In this document: in pieces, positions 8,448 to 17,570 of the stretch
Position numbering within the stretch: position 1 is the first letter of the stretch
How the letters are laid out: the number at the start of each line of letters is the position of its first letter
Assembly: GCA_024400125.1 (NCBI GenBank)
Contig: JAKSNG010000019.1
Coordinates: forward strand, 1 to 34,295
Length of the DNA: 34,295 nucleotides
Direction: 5' to 3'
DNA from: Paludibacteraceae bacterium
Lineage (GTDB): Bacteria; Bacteroidota; Bacteroidia; Bacteroidales; Paludibacteraceae
Program-made: the position numbers and the translations under genes
Notes under the pieces: model-generated
Seen by the model: the letters and a program-made list of their open reading frames with translations, nothing else
Told to the model about the DNA's origin: nothing
Database searches by the model: none

Positions 8448-9172
8448 AGATAAAAATCCTGCGTCAAGGCGACGTATGCCGAACTGCGTGGCGCAGTGTC
8501 AGATTCAATATAAAGCGTGTCCTGCTCTGGGGCACGTTTTTTGGTGCTTTTCTGCAATGCGATTAAGATACGTTTGCATGGTTTACCAGGTTTGGAATAG
8601 ACGCGTGTGAGACGATAGAGACTTAGACCGTTTTCTACCGCCAGTTGCATAATAGTGGCTTCTGCTTCAGATGGCAAAATAAGGGCTAATAAACCTTCAT
8701 CTTGTAGCATCGCTGCGGCTGATTGAACGAGTTCAGCGTAACTCAGACTGTCCGTGTGTCGCGCTAATTCGCGTCCTTTGTCAGGGTTCTTGAGACTATC
8801 TACAAAGTAAGGTGGGTTGCTCACGATTAACGCATAACGAGTACCGCTGACAAACTGCTGCAAACTGCAATGTTGAGCAAATAACTGCTGCGACCAAGGT
8901 GACAAACGGAAGTTCTTAGTGGCTTGCGCAAAGGCATTCGCGTCCATATCGATGGCATCAATATGTACGGAAGATTGATGGATGCGCTGGGCTAACATAA
9001 GAGCAATGATACCGCTACCTGTGCCGATATCTAAAACCGTAGCTGATGGCGTCAATGCCGCAGGAAGCAACGGACACCATGCCCCTAAAAGAACGGCGTC
9101 TGTTCCTACTTTCATGGCACACTGATCGTGCCAGACTTCAAACTGCTTAAATCGAAAGCTCGGTGTGGACAT
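8444..9172 (-). CDS. trmN6: tRNA1(Val) (adenine-37 N6)-methyltransferase, YfiC/TrmN6 family
   Basis: This 242-residue class I S-adenosylmethionine methyltransferase shows the family start FRFKQFEVWHDQCAMKVGTD. The SAM-binding motif I is LDIGTGSG (47-54), and the N6-adenine catalytic motif NPPY is at 119-122. In Escherichia coli this family methylates A37 of tRNA1(Val). The start overlaps the end of the upstream membrane-protein gene by 26 bases, so the pair is probably translated from one message. It converges on nadC with a 4-base overlap. Confidence 0.88.
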   Translation of the reverse strand: MSTPSFRFKQFEVWHDQCAMKVGTDAVLLGAWCPLLPAALTPSATVLDIGTGSGIIALMLAQRIHQSSVHIDAIDMDANAFAQATKNFRLSPWSQQLFAQHCSLQQFVSGTRYALIVSNPPYFVDSLKNPDKGRELARHTDSLSYAELVQSAAAMLQDEGLLALILPSEAEATIMQLAVENGLSLYRLTRVYSKPGKPCKRILIALQKSTKKRAPEQDTLYIESDTAPRSSAYVALTQDFYL

Positions 9173-9878
9173 GTTGGCAATGTTCGCAATCGTGATGATG
9201 GTCGTGACCCAAGAGATGGATACCTAAATATAGTCCGTAACCAATGAATAGAACGGCACAACTATATCGAACCCACCGCTCCATACGCTGCATCTTGAGT
9301 GTGAGTTGCTGCGTACTGATGGCGCTATAACTGATAATCCAAGCCAAAACGATAATGGGTAAACCTGTACCTAATCCAAAAACAATGGGCAACAACCAAT
9401 GCCATGCGCTGTGAATGGAAATAGCCATCTCAATCATCGTGAAGAAGTAAATGAGACGATGCGGGCAAAATGCAATGGCAAAGAAAATGCCTAACATAAA
9501 TGCCCAAAGCCAACTGGACTTGTCATCTACTGTCTGTAACCACTTGCTCATTCCATGGTCATGGTTATGATGATGATGTCCAGCGAAGAGTAACAATATA
9601 CCGCACACCAACATAAATATGCATAACAAGGGTTCACCCCAATGATTAAGCAGATGGCGAATGTGCGCTGTCTCTGACCCCATGATGAAAGGAATAGATA
9701 ACAAGATGTAGGTCACTAATTTGCCTAAAACGAACATCAAGCCGGTGGTTAAAACACGGCGTTTGTTTTGCATCTCACGATCGATGTAACCGATAGCTGC
9801 AATGCTGGTAAAAAGCGTGCAAGGGTCTAAAATCATCAAAAAACCAAGCACTAATGCTGTAAAAAATGAAATAATCAT
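9147..9878 (-). CDS. CcdA/DsbD-like (ArsG-type) membrane protein with histidine-rich loops
   Basis: This 243-residue integral membrane protein has about six hydrophobic segments. The start (LVLGFLMILDPCTLFTSIAA, then YIDREMQNKRR) resembles the cytochrome c biogenesis transmembrane family, including Bacteroidota members annotated as ArsG-type permeases. Two cysteines in the expected places, DPC20 and FCP (Cys138), recall the redox pair of CcdA/DsbD. Two histidine-rich stretches, HHHHNHDH at 101-108 and a C-terminal one with HDHHHDCEHCQH, suggest metal binding. Function could be thiol electron transfer or metal/metalloid transport; the sequence does not decide. A promoter lies at 9901-9932, giving a leader of about 20 bases. 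Confidence 0.7.
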   Translation of the reverse strand: MIISFFTALVLGFLMILDPCTLFTSIAAIGYIDREMQNKRRVLTTGLMFVLGKLVTYILLSIPFIMGSETAHIRHLLNHWGEPLLCIFMLVCGILLLFAGHHHHNHDHGMSKWLQTVDDKSSWLWAFMLGIFFAIAFCPHRLIYFFTMIEMAISIHSAWHWLLPIVFGLGTGLPIIVLAWIISYSAISTQQLTLKMQRMERWVRYSCAVLFIGYGLYLGIHLLGHDHHHDCEHCQHVHTELSI

Positions 9879-9896
9879 CTGTTTTTTTTAAAAAAG

Positions 9897-9928
9897 TTTG
9901 CAAAAGTACAAAATATTTCGTAATTTTG
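9897..9928 (+). promoter_or_regulatory. Promoter of the histidine kinase gene, overlapping the opposite promoter
   Basis: TTTG (9897-9900), 20 bases, TAATTTTG (9921-9928). The start codon is ATG 9938, so the leader is only about 5-6 bases. The boxes interlock with the minus-strand promoter at 9901-9932. Confidence 0.8.
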
Positions 9929-9932
9929 CAAG
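9901..9932 (-). promoter_or_regulatory. Promoter of the CcdA-like membrane protein-trmN6 unit
   Basis: On the minus strand CTTG (9929-9932), 20 bases, TACTTTTG (9901-9908). Its -7 box directly abuts the -33 box of the plus-strand promoter and vice versa. RNA polymerase therefore cannot sit on both at once. Confidence 0.75.
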
Positions 9933-9937
9933 CCAAA

Positions 9938-11011
9938 ATGAAAAATAAGACAAAAATACTGCTTTTTTTAGGTTGCATTCCCTCGTTTGTAATCTTTACA
10001 GCGTTGCTTGTTTTGTCTGTCCGATATATCCGTACGCAGTCGATGACGTATGAGGATTTTATTGAGACAGTGGGCGAGTGTGCGCAGTTGTATGACACAG
10101 AAGTGATTATCAATACACGTGCGGATGATGTGACGGCAGATGAGTCATTTCCGCTGCTGGTGACGAAGGAAATTGCTAATACCGCTGCTAAGCAATATTT
10201 TGCGCGCTTACTGCCAATCTATGCGCTGGCGTTCTTGATTTCGGTCATTTTTCCGTTTGTGTTGATTCGGATATTGACCAAACCATATAACGATTTGTAT
10301 CATCAAATGCAGGAGTTAGAAGTGTCGTCTCAGCGGCAAGCTAAAGCGGAACGTGAAAGCGCATGGCGCACGATGGCAAGGCAGATTGCACATGAGATCA
10401 ACAATCCGTTGACACCAATGAAACTCACTATCCAGCAGTTGCAGCGTGTCAAAGGATCGGAGCGATTTGATGCGCTGTTTGACCGCTCTGCACCGATGTT
10501 GGTAGAGCAGATTGATAACCTAAGCCGCATCGCATCTTCTTTCTCAGCGTTTGTGCAAATGCCGCAAGTGGAAGGGGCAGTGACGGATGTGGCTGCTAAA
10601 TTAACGGATGCTATTGCACTATGTCGCAATAATGATGCGCACATTCCAATTCGTTATATCGGTTTGGAAAAGGGCGTGGAGGCGTATGCGGATAGAAATC
10701 AGATTGGGCAGGTTTTTACGAACTTAATGAACAATGCTATTCAAGTCTTGCAAGATAAGCCAAATGGCGATATTCTCGTGGTTCTCAAGCAATTAGAGCA
10801 CGAGATAGAAATCTCTATTTCAGATAATGGTCCAGGAATACAAGACGACTTGCAGGACAAGATTTTTACGCCTTATTTCACAACCAAAAAGACAGGAACA
10901 GGGCTTGGTTTAGTCATTTCTAAGAACATCGTTGAATGCACTGGAGGACGAATATGTTTTCAAACATCAAAAAATGGTACAACTTTTTTTGTATATTTGA
11001 AAAAAAAATAG
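9938..11011 (+). CDS. Membrane sensor histidine kinase, NtrY-like
   Basis: This 357-residue sensor kinase has transmembrane helices at about residues 7-29 and 88-110 enclosing a short extracytoplasmic part of about 60 residues. It has a coiled linker and an H-box, ARQIAHEINNPLTPMKLTI, with the phosphorylated His at 152. The ATPase domain has an N-box NLMNNAIQVLQ, a G1 box DNGPGI, FTPYFTTKK and a G2 box GTGLGL. The H-box and short HAMP-like region resemble NtrY kinases. No response regulator gene is adjacent, so its partner is elsewhere. ATG 9938 is chosen because the -7 box ends at 9928. The 3' end contains the gdhA promoter. Confidence 0.88.
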   Translation: MKNKTKILLFLGCIPSFVIFTALLVLSVRYIRTQSMTYEDFIETVGECAQLYDTEVIINTRADDVTADESFPLLVTKEIANTAAKQYFARLLPIYALAFLISVIFPFVLIRILTKPYNDLYHQMQELEVSSQRQAKAERESAWRTMARQIAHEINNPLTPMKLTIQQLQRVKGSERFDALFDRSAPMLVEQIDNLSRIASSFSAFVQMPQVEGAVTDVAAKLTDAIALCRNNDAHIPIRYIGLEKGVEAYADRNQIGQVFTNLMNNAIQVLQDKPNGDILVVLKQLEHEIEISISDNGPGIQDDLQDKIFTPYFTTKKTGTGLGLVISKNIVECTGGRICFQTSKNGTTFFVYLKKK

Positions 11012-11019
11012 TACCTTTG
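10988..11019 (+). promoter_or_regulatory. Promoter of gdhA, inside the end of the kinase gene
   Basis: TTTG (10988-10991), 20 bases, TACCTTTG (11012-11019). The -33 box and spacer overlap the last codons and stop (11009-11011) of the histidine kinase gene. The leader to ATG 11077 is about 52 bases and includes an imperfect inverted pair (TTGATACATCAA) at about 11046-11057. Confidence 0.78.
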
Positions 11020-11076
11020 CAGCCGTTTAGAAAAAGTAACCCTAATTGATACATCAATTAAAATTTTTTTACGACA

Positions 11077-12423
11077 ATGAAAACGCAAGTTATTATGCAG
11101 CAATTAGCTGCCAAGCACCCCGGTGAGGCGGAGTATTTACAAGCAGTAGAGGAAGTTCTCAATTCTATCGAGGATGTATATAACCAGCACCCCGAATTTG
11201 AGCAAGCCAAGATAATAGAACGTATGGTCGAGCCCGATCGTATCTTTACTTTTCGTGTAACTTGGGTAGATGATAAAGGCGAAGTACAGACGAACTTAGG
11301 TTATCGAATCCAGTTCAACTCAGCTATTGGTCCGTACAAAGGTGGTTTACGTTTCCACAAAGCGGTGAACCCTTCTATGTTGAAGTTCTTGGGCTTTGAG
11401 CAGACATTCAAGAATGCCTTAACAACCCTGCCAATGGGTGGCGGCAAAGGCGGCTCAGACTTTGATCCAGTAGGCAAGTCGGATGCAGAAATCATGCGTT
11501 TCTGCCAAGCATTCATGTTGGAGTTGTGGCGTTGTATCGGTCCCGACCAAGATATTCCTGCAGGCGATGTAGGTGTAGGCGGTCGTGAAATTGGTTTCTT
11601 GAATGGTATGTATCAAAAACTGAGCCGTCAGTATCACACAGGCGTTTTGACAGGCAAAGGTATGACTTGGGGCGGTTCTATTCTTCGTCCAGAGGCTACT
11701 GGTTTTGGTGCTCTCTATTTTACACAACACGTGTTAGAGACGGCTGGTAAGTCTATCGAAGGTAAACGTATTGCTATCTCTGGCTTCGGTAATGTGGCAT
11801 GGGGCGCTTGTACCAAGGCTACAGAGTTGGGAGCAAAAGTGATTGCTATTTCTGGTCCAGACGGCGTTTGCGCTATTCCTGATGGTATCACCAAAGAGAT
11901 GATTGATTACATGTTAGTGATGCGCTCATCTAATCGCAATAAAGTGCAAGATATGGCAGATCAGTTCCCGGGTAAGGCTATCTTTACTGCTGGCAAAAAA
12001 GCTTGGTCGCAGAAGTGTGACATTGCATTGCCTTGCGCTTTCCAGAACGAGCTGAGCGAAGAAGATGCACGCGAACTCGTAGCTAATGGCACATGGTGCT
12101 GCTGCGAGGTTAGTAACATGGGTTGCCAACCTGGTGCTATTCATTACTTCCAAGCACAACCAGGCTTCTTGTTTGCTCCAGGTAAAGCCGTCAATGCAGG
12201 TGGCGTAGCTACTTCTGGTTTGGAAATGACGCAGAACGCAGAACACATTTCTTGGGAGGCTAAGGAAGTTGATGAACGTCTGCATGCTATCATGCGCTCA
12301 ATCCACGAGCAATGCGTGAAGTTCGGTACTCAAAAAGATGGCACCATTGACTATGTCAAGGGCGCGAACATCGCAGGCTTCATGAAAGTGGCACAAGCAA
12401 TGATGGAACAAGGCTTAGTATAA
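11077..12423 (+). CDS. gdhA: NADP-type glutamate dehydrogenase
   Basis: GdhA interconverts 2-oxoglutarate plus ammonium and glutamate, the main ammonium assimilation route in many Bacteroidales. The 448-residue length matches the hexameric bacterial enzyme. Blocks seen are EFEQAKIIERMVEPDR, GYRIQFNSAIGPYKGGLRFH and PMGGGKGG (119-126, with the catalytic-region Lys at 124). They are followed by PAGDVGVGGREIGF, the dinucleotide fold ISGFGNVAWGA, and ANAGGVATSGLEM-like VNAGGVATSGLEM. It has its own promoter (10988-11019). NADP rather than NAD use is inferred from the subfamily. kbl follows after 54 bases that hold a small tandem repeat. Confidence 0.97.
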   Translation: MKTQVIMQQLAAKHPGEAEYLQAVEEVLNSIEDVYNQHPEFEQAKIIERMVEPDRIFTFRVTWVDDKGEVQTNLGYRIQFNSAIGPYKGGLRFHKAVNPSMLKFLGFEQTFKNALTTLPMGGGKGGSDFDPVGKSDAEIMRFCQAFMLELWRCIGPDQDIPAGDVGVGGREIGFLNGMYQKLSRQYHTGVLTGKGMTWGGSILRPEATGFGALYFTQHVLETAGKSIEGKRIAISGFGNVAWGACTKATELGAKVIAISGPDGVCAIPDGITKEMIDYMLVMRSSNRNKVQDMADQFPGKAIFTAGKKAWSQKCDIALPCAFQNELSEEDARELVANGTWCCCEVSNMGCQPGAIHYFQAQPGFLFAPGKAVNAGGVATSGLEMTQNAEHISWEAKEVDERLHAIMRSIHEQCVKFGTQKDGTIDYVKGANIAGFMKVAQAMMEQGLV

Positions 12424-12454
12424 CTAGATAACTAGGAAACTAGATAACTAGGAA
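12423..12454. repeat. 16-bp tandem repeat between gdhA and kbl
   Basis: ACTAGATAACTAGGAA occurs twice without a gap (12423-12438, 12439-12454), starting at the last base of the gdhA stop codon. A similar CTAG-rich stretch (CTAGTTTTCTAGTC) lies at about 21209-21223. It fills more than half of the gdhA-kbl gap. Confidence 0.8.
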
Positions 12455-12477
12455 AATTCAAAAAAACACTACCAATC

Positions 12478-13671
12478 ATGTATCAGGATTTTCAGAAACA
12501 TTTGCAAACTACTATCGCTGAGATACGCGAGGCAGGTTTATATAAATCCGAACGCGTCATAATCACACCGCAGTCTTCGGCTATTCAGGTCGAGGGCGGT
12601 GTGGACGTTATCAATTTCTGTGCCAATAACTACCTCGGTTTGGCAGATAACAAGGAACTGATTCAGGCTGCCAAAGACCGCATGGATGTTCGTGGCTATG
12701 GCATGGCTTCGGTGCGTTTTATCTGTGGCACGCAAGACACACACAAACAATTAGAGCAAGCTATCTCTGACTTCTTTGGCACGGAAGATACGATTCTCTA
12801 TGCGGCTTGTTTTGATGCCAATGGAGGTCTGTTTGAACCGCTGTTGACGGAGCAAGATGCGATTATCTCGGATGCACTTAATCATGCGTCTATCATTGAT
12901 GGTGTGCGTCTGTGTAAAGCCGTTCGCTATCGCTACAAGAACGGCGACATGGCAGATCTTGAGGAGCAACTAAAGGCTGCACAAGCACAACGTTTCCGCA
13001 TCATCGCTACCGATGGCGTGTTCTCGATGGATGGTAATGTGTGCCCATTGGACAAGATATACGAACTCGCTAATAAGTACAATGCACTCGTGATGGTAGA
13101 TGAGTCACACTCTGCTGGTGTTGTTGGAAAAACGGGACACGGTGTGACCGAACTCTATAATCTGCGTGGAAAAATAGAGATTTTGACAGGCACTTTAGGC
13201 AAAGCCTTTGGTGGTTCAGTCGGTGGATTTACTACGGGTAAAAAAGAGATTATTGACCTCCTCCGCCAGCGCTCACGCCCATACCTATTCTCGAACTCTA
13301 TCCCACCAATGATTGCTGCGGCAGGGTTGAAGACATTGGAAATTATTACTCGTGATAACACGCTGCAAGATAAACTGCACGCTAACACCGAATACTTCGT
13401 AACCAAAATGAAAGCAGCAGGGTTTGATATCAAACCGACTCAGTCTGCTATCTGTGCGGTGATGCTGTACGATGCCCGACTCAGTCAGGAGTTTGCTGCT
13501 GCGTTGCAGAAGGAAGGTATATACGTGACAGGTTTCTATTATCCTGTCGTACCTCAAGGACAAGCGCGTATTCGTGTGCAGTTGTCTGCTGCGCATACGC
13601 AAGAGCAACTTGACCGCGGTATCGCTGCGTTTATCAAAGTCGCTCGTACACTCAATGTGATTAAACAATAA
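12478..13671 (+). CDS. kbl: 2-amino-3-ketobutyrate CoA ligase (glycine C-acetyltransferase)
   Basis: Kbl is a pyridoxal-phosphate enzyme that cleaves 2-amino-3-oxobutyrate with CoA into glycine and acetyl-CoA in threonine breakdown. The 397-residue length is typical of the alpha-oxoamine synthase family. Seen are NFCANNYLGLADN, VRFICGTQDTHKQLE, VMVDESHSAGVVG and the PLP-lysine segment GTLGKAFGGSVGGFTTG (Lys 242). The family also includes BioF and serine palmitoyltransferase; the N-terminal region and RFICGTQ block favour Kbl. Threonine dehydrogenase is not adjacent. lysS begins 9 bases later. Confidence 0.93.
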   Translation: MYQDFQKHLQTTIAEIREAGLYKSERVIITPQSSAIQVEGGVDVINFCANNYLGLADNKELIQAAKDRMDVRGYGMASVRFICGTQDTHKQLEQAISDFFGTEDTILYAACFDANGGLFEPLLTEQDAIISDALNHASIIDGVRLCKAVRYRYKNGDMADLEEQLKAAQAQRFRIIATDGVFSMDGNVCPLDKIYELANKYNALVMVDESHSAGVVGKTGHGVTELYNLRGKIEILTGTLGKAFGGSVGGFTTGKKEIIDLLRQRSRPYLFSNSIPPMIAAAGLKTLEIITRDNTLQDKLHANTEYFVTKMKAAGFDIKPTQSAICAVMLYDARLSQEFAAALQKEGIYVTGFYYPVVPQGQARIRVQLSAAHTQEQLDRGIAAFIKVARTLNVIKQ

Positions 13672-13680
13672 AACATAATA

Positions 13681-15243
13681 ATGGAATTATCGGAACAAGA
13701 ACAAGTACGCAGACAAAGTCTGCAAACCATGCGTGATTTGGGAATTAACCCTTATCCTGCTCAAGAGTATGTCGTAACAGGACATTCTACGGACATCAAA
13801 GCCGCTTTCGTCGATGAACAACACCCGCAGTCTGAGATTGCAGGCAAAGAATGGCATACTGGTGATAAAATCAGTATCGCTGGTCGTCTCATGTCTAAAC
13901 GTATCATGGGTAAAGCGTCATTCATTGAACTACAAGATTCTAAAGGACGTATTCAAGTCTATGTCAGCCGCGATGACATTCAGGCACCTTTAGCCGAAGG
14001 CGAACAACCTACGACTATTGAGCAGCAGATGTACAATGTCGTTTTCAAGAAACTGCTTGATATAGGTGACTTTATCGGTATAGAGGGATTCGTTTTCCGT
14101 ACGCAGATGGGCGAAATCTCTGTGCACGCTCAGAAACTGACTGTCCTGAGTAAATCGCTCCGTCCGCTACCTATCGTTAAGTACAAAGATGGTGTCGCAT
14201 ACGACGGTTTTAATGACCCCGAGCAGCGCTATCGTCAGCGTTATGTCGATTTAGTGGTGAACGAGGGCGTCAAAGACACTTTCCTCAAACGTGCCACTAT
14301 CCTCCGTACAATGCGCCAAGTCTTTGACGAGGCAGGTTACACGGAAGTAGAAACACCTATCTTGCAGCAGATTGCAGGTGGTGCCAGTGCCCGTCCGTTC
14401 ATCACACACCATAACACACTCGATGTCGATATGTACTTGCGTATTGCTACCGAACTCTACCTCAAACGCCTTATCGTCGGTGGTTTTGAGGGGGTGTATG
14501 AGATTGGTCGTAACTTCCGCAACGAGGGTATGGACCGTTCCCACAATCCTGAGTTCACTTGTATGGAACTTTATGTGCAGTACAAGGACTACAATTGGAT
14601 GATGACTTTTACAGAAAATCTGTTAGAGCGCATCGCTATTGCTGTCAATGGCACAACAAAAGTGCAGATTGGTGACCACGAAGTTGATTTCAAAGCTCCT
14701 TATCGTCGCTTGCCTATCTTAGATGCTATCAAGGAAAAGACGGGTTACGACTTGAGCACGATGACCGAAGATGAGATTCGTCCTATCGCTAAACAGTTGG
14801 GCGTTGAAGATACCGAGAAAATGGGCAAGGGCAAACTCATTGACGAGATTTTTGGAGAGACTTGTGAGGGTACGTTTATTCAACCCACATTCATCACGGA
14901 TTATCCTGTTGAGATGTCGCCGCTGACCAAGATGCACCGCTCTAAACCTGGATTGACTGAGCGTTTCGAGTTGATGGTTAATGGTAAGGAATTGGCAAAT
15001 GCTTATTCAGAACTCAATGACCCAATCGACCAATATAACCGCTTCGTAGATCAAATGAATCTGGCGAAGAAAGGTGACGATGAAGCAATGGTCATCGACC
15101 ATGATTTCATGCGTGCGCTTGAATATGGAATGCCTCCTACATCTGGTATCGGAATCGGTATCGACCGTCTCGCAATTCTTATGACTGGGCAACCAACCAT
15201 CCAAGAGGTATTGTTATTCCCTACTATGAAACCCGAAGTTTAA
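13681..15243 (+). CDS. lysS: Lysyl-tRNA synthetase, class II
   Basis: LysS charges tRNA(Lys) with lysine. The 520-residue protein has the N-terminal OB-fold anticodon-binding domain (DKISIAGRLMSKRIMGKASF..DSKGRIQVYVSRDD). The class II catalytic core follows, with motif 2 FRNEGMDRSHNPEFTCME around residues 279-296 and motif 3 GIGIGIDRL from residue 489. It ends shortly after LFPTMKPEV, without the extra C-terminal tail I recall in some Bacteroides enzymes. It sits 9 bases after kbl and 1 base before gpsA, so all are probably in one transcript. Confidence 0.97.
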   Translation: MELSEQEQVRRQSLQTMRDLGINPYPAQEYVVTGHSTDIKAAFVDEQHPQSEIAGKEWHTGDKISIAGRLMSKRIMGKASFIELQDSKGRIQVYVSRDDIQAPLAEGEQPTTIEQQMYNVVFKKLLDIGDFIGIEGFVFRTQMGEISVHAQKLTVLSKSLRPLPIVKYKDGVAYDGFNDPEQRYRQRYVDLVVNEGVKDTFLKRATILRTMRQVFDEAGYTEVETPILQQIAGGASARPFITHHNTLDVDMYLRIATELYLKRLIVGGFEGVYEIGRNFRNEGMDRSHNPEFTCMELYVQYKDYNWMMTFTENLLERIAIAVNGTTKVQIGDHEVDFKAPYRRLPILDAIKEKTGYDLSTMTEDEIRPIAKQLGVEDTEKMGKGKLIDEIFGETCEGTFIQPTFITDYPVEMSPLTKMHRSKPGLTERFELMVNGKELANAYSELNDPIDQYNRFVDQMNLAKKGDDEAMVIDHDFMRALEYGMPPTSGIGIGIDRLAILMTGQPTIQEVLLFPTMKPEV

Positions 15244-15244
15244 T

Positions 15245-16234
15245 ATGGATAAGCGTGTAGCGATTATAGGTAGTGGCAGTTGGGCAACGGCTTTGGCGAA
15301 GATTGTAATGGTCAATCAGCCTGAAATCAACTGGTACATACGCAAGCAGGATGTAATAGACGAGTTCATGGCTACAGGCAAAAACCCATGCTACTTGTCG
15401 AACGCGATTTTCGATGTCTCGCGTATTCATTTCTGTTCCGATATCAATACGGTAGTCAGTGAATCCGATGTCTTGATTCTCGCTGTTCCGTCGCCGTATG
15501 TGAAGCAGACACTTACTAAGATTAGGCGTCGCCTACGGTCTAAAACCGTCATCTCTGCTGTCAAAGGTATGATTCCGGACGAGAATATGCTCGTAACTGA
15601 TTACTTGCATGTCCGCTTTGATATCCCTATGCAGCAGTTAGCGATTATTGCTGGACCGTGCCACGCAGAAGAGATTGCGCTGGAGCGGTTGAGTTATCTC
15701 ACTATCGGCTGTGAAAGTCGCGAGTATGCCACACAACTGTGCTCACTCTTTGAAACTCCGTATGTTTTTGCCACTCCCAGTATCGATGTGCAAGGGCTGG
15801 AGTACTCCTCTGTGATGAAGAATATCTATGCAATCGCTGCTGGACTGTGCCACAGTTTGCGTTATGGCGACAATTTCCAGTCCGTACTTATCAGCAACGC
15901 CATCCAAGAGATTCAGCGTTTTGCAACCGCTATGAGTAATACGCATCGCGATATAGATGCCAGTGGTTACCTCGGGGATGTACTGGTTACTGCCTATTCC
16001 AAGTTCTCACGCAATCGCCAATTTGGACAACTAATCGGAATGGGCTATTCCGTCAAGGCTGCCCAGATTGAGATGGAAATGGTGGCTGAAGGATATTATG
16101 GTACATTAGCTATTCACATGGCTAACGAGCGTATGCATGTCAGTCTGCCTATTGCAGAAGCGATGTATAACATTCTCTATAATCATCTCTCGCCTACAAT
16201 TGTAATTAAGGAATTAACCCAGAAATTAAAGTGA
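15245..16234 (+). CDS. gpsA: Glycerol-3-phosphate dehydrogenase [NAD(P)+]
   Basis: GpsA reduces dihydroxyacetone phosphate to sn-glycerol 3-phosphate, the backbone for phospholipid synthesis. The 329-residue length is typical. The dinucleotide-binding loop is GSGSWA at residues 9-14. SAVKGM, the substrate segment [16 protein letters not shown] and a helical C-terminal domain ([10 protein letters not shown]...[17 protein letters not shown]) follow. It starts one base after lysS ends, and pgi starts one base after it. Confidence 0.95.
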   Translation: MDKRVAIIGSGSWATALAKIVMVNQPEINWYIRKQDVIDEFMATGKNPCYLSNAIFDVSRIHFCSDINTVVSESDVLILAVPSPYVKQTLTKIRRRLRSKTVISAVKGMIPDENMLVTDYLHVRFDIPMQQLAIIAGPCHAEEIALERLSYLTIGCESREYATQLCSLFETPYVFATPSIDVQGLEYSSVMKNIYAIAAGLCHSLRYGDNFQSVLISNAIQEIQRFATAMSNTHRDIDASGYLGDVLVTAYSKFSRNRQFGQLIGMGYSVKAAQIEMEMVAEGYYGTLAIHMANERMHVSLPIAEAMYNILYNHLSPTIVIKELTQKLK

Positions 16235-16235
16235 T

Positions 16236-17570
16236 ATGAAACTATGTATTAAGAACGCTGCCAGTTTTGTTCCCGCAGGAGCATTGGCAGAAGAAGCAGC
16301 GCTGACCGCTGCGGCTAACGAATTATTAGAAAATGGTCAAGGTCTTGGTAATGACTTTTTAGGCTGGGTACATCTGCCTTCTCAAACCACAGACGCTTTC
16401 TTGGATGAAGTGCAAGCTTGTGCAGACCGCTTGCGCGCTAAAGCCGAAGTGATTGTGGTTGCTGGTATCGGCGGCAGTTACTTAGGCGCACGTGCCGTCA
16501 ATGAGGCACTGGACCACACTTTTGGTCTCAACGGCAATAACCCTCGCATCGTCTATGCTGGTAACAACATCGGCGAGGACTATTTGGCAGACTTAATGGA
16601 ACTGCTCGAAGGCAAAACCTTTGCCATCATCAATATCTCTAAGTCGGGTACAACTACGGAGACTGCTTTAGCTTTCCGTCTGCTCAAGACGATGCTTGAG
16701 AAACAAGTGGGCAAGGCTGCTGCCAAAGAACTCATCGTTTGCGTCACCGACCGTGTCAAAGGTGCTGCACGCAAACTGTCCGAGATAGAAGGGTATCAGA
16801 CCTTCGTAATTCCTGATAACGTTGGTGGTCGTTTTAGTGTATTAACACCTGTTGGTCTGCTGCCAATCGCATGTGCTGGACATGACATCAAAGCCCTTGT
16901 CCGTGGCGCTCAAGACATGGAGAAAGCTACAGACAGCAATGTTCCATACGAGCAAAACCTCGCTTGCCAATATGCGGCTATGCGTAATGCACTCTATCAA
17001 TACGGTAAGAAAATTGAGATTATGGCTAATTTCAATCCCCGCATTCACTATTTTGCAGAGTGGTGGAAACAACTCTATGGCGAGTCCGAAGGCAAGAACC
17101 GCAAAGGTATTTTCCCTGCAAGTGTTGATTTGACAACCGACCTGCACTCTATGGGACAGTGGATTCAGGACGGCGAACGCACTATCTTTGAAACCGTTAT
17201 CTCTATCGAGAAAGCCAACAAGACCGTTATCTTCCCGCACGACGAACAAAACTTGGACGGACTGAATTTCCTCGCAGGCAAACGTGTGGACGAAGTCAAC
17301 AAAATGGCAGAACTCGGCACTCAACTCGCTCACGTCGATGGTGGTGTGCCTAACATCAAAATATCTTTCGAGAAAATAGACGAGTATAACCTCGGTCAAT
17401 TCATCTATTTCTTTGAGCGCGCATGCGGTATCTCGGGATATATGTTAGGTGTTAATCCTTTCAATCAACCTGGCGTAGAGGCATACAAAAAGAACATGTT
17501 CGCCCTCTTGGACAAACCTGGTTACGAGGAGGATAGTAAAGCTATTAAAGCACGCTTAGCTGCGCGTTAG
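16236..17570 (+). CDS. pgi: Glucose-6-phosphate isomerase
   Basis: Pgi interconverts glucose 6-phosphate and fructose 6-phosphate in glycolysis and gluconeogenesis. The 444-residue protein is of the shorter bacterial type. Two SIS-like sugar-phosphate domains are visible: [38 protein letters not shown] (SKSGTTTE at 135-142), and [16 protein letters not shown]. The active-site segment [13 protein letters not shown] and the Lys-containing C-terminus ([16 protein letters not shown]) follow. It is last in the gdhA-kbl-lysS-gpsA-pgi series and overlaps convergent lpxH by 4 bases. Confidence 0.96.
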   Translation: MKLCIKNAASFVPAGALAEEAALTAAANELLENGQGLGNDFLGWVHLPSQTTDAFLDEVQACADRLRAKAEVIVVAGIGGSYLGARAVNEALDHTFGLNGNNPRIVYAGNNIGEDYLADLMELLEGKTFAIINISKSGTTTETALAFRLLKTMLEKQVGKAAAKELIVCVTDRVKGAARKLSEIEGYQTFVIPDNVGGRFSVLTPVGLLPIACAGHDIKALVRGAQDMEKATDSNVPYEQNLACQYAAMRNALYQYGKKIEIMANFNPRIHYFAEWWKQLYGESEGKNRKGIFPASVDLTTDLHSMGQWIQDGERTIFETVISIEKANKTVIFPHDEQNLDGLNFLAGKRVDEVNKMAELGTQLAHVDGGVPNIKISFEKIDEYNLGQFIYFFERACGISGYMLGVNPFNQPGVEAYKKNMFALLDKPGYEEDSKAIKARLAAR

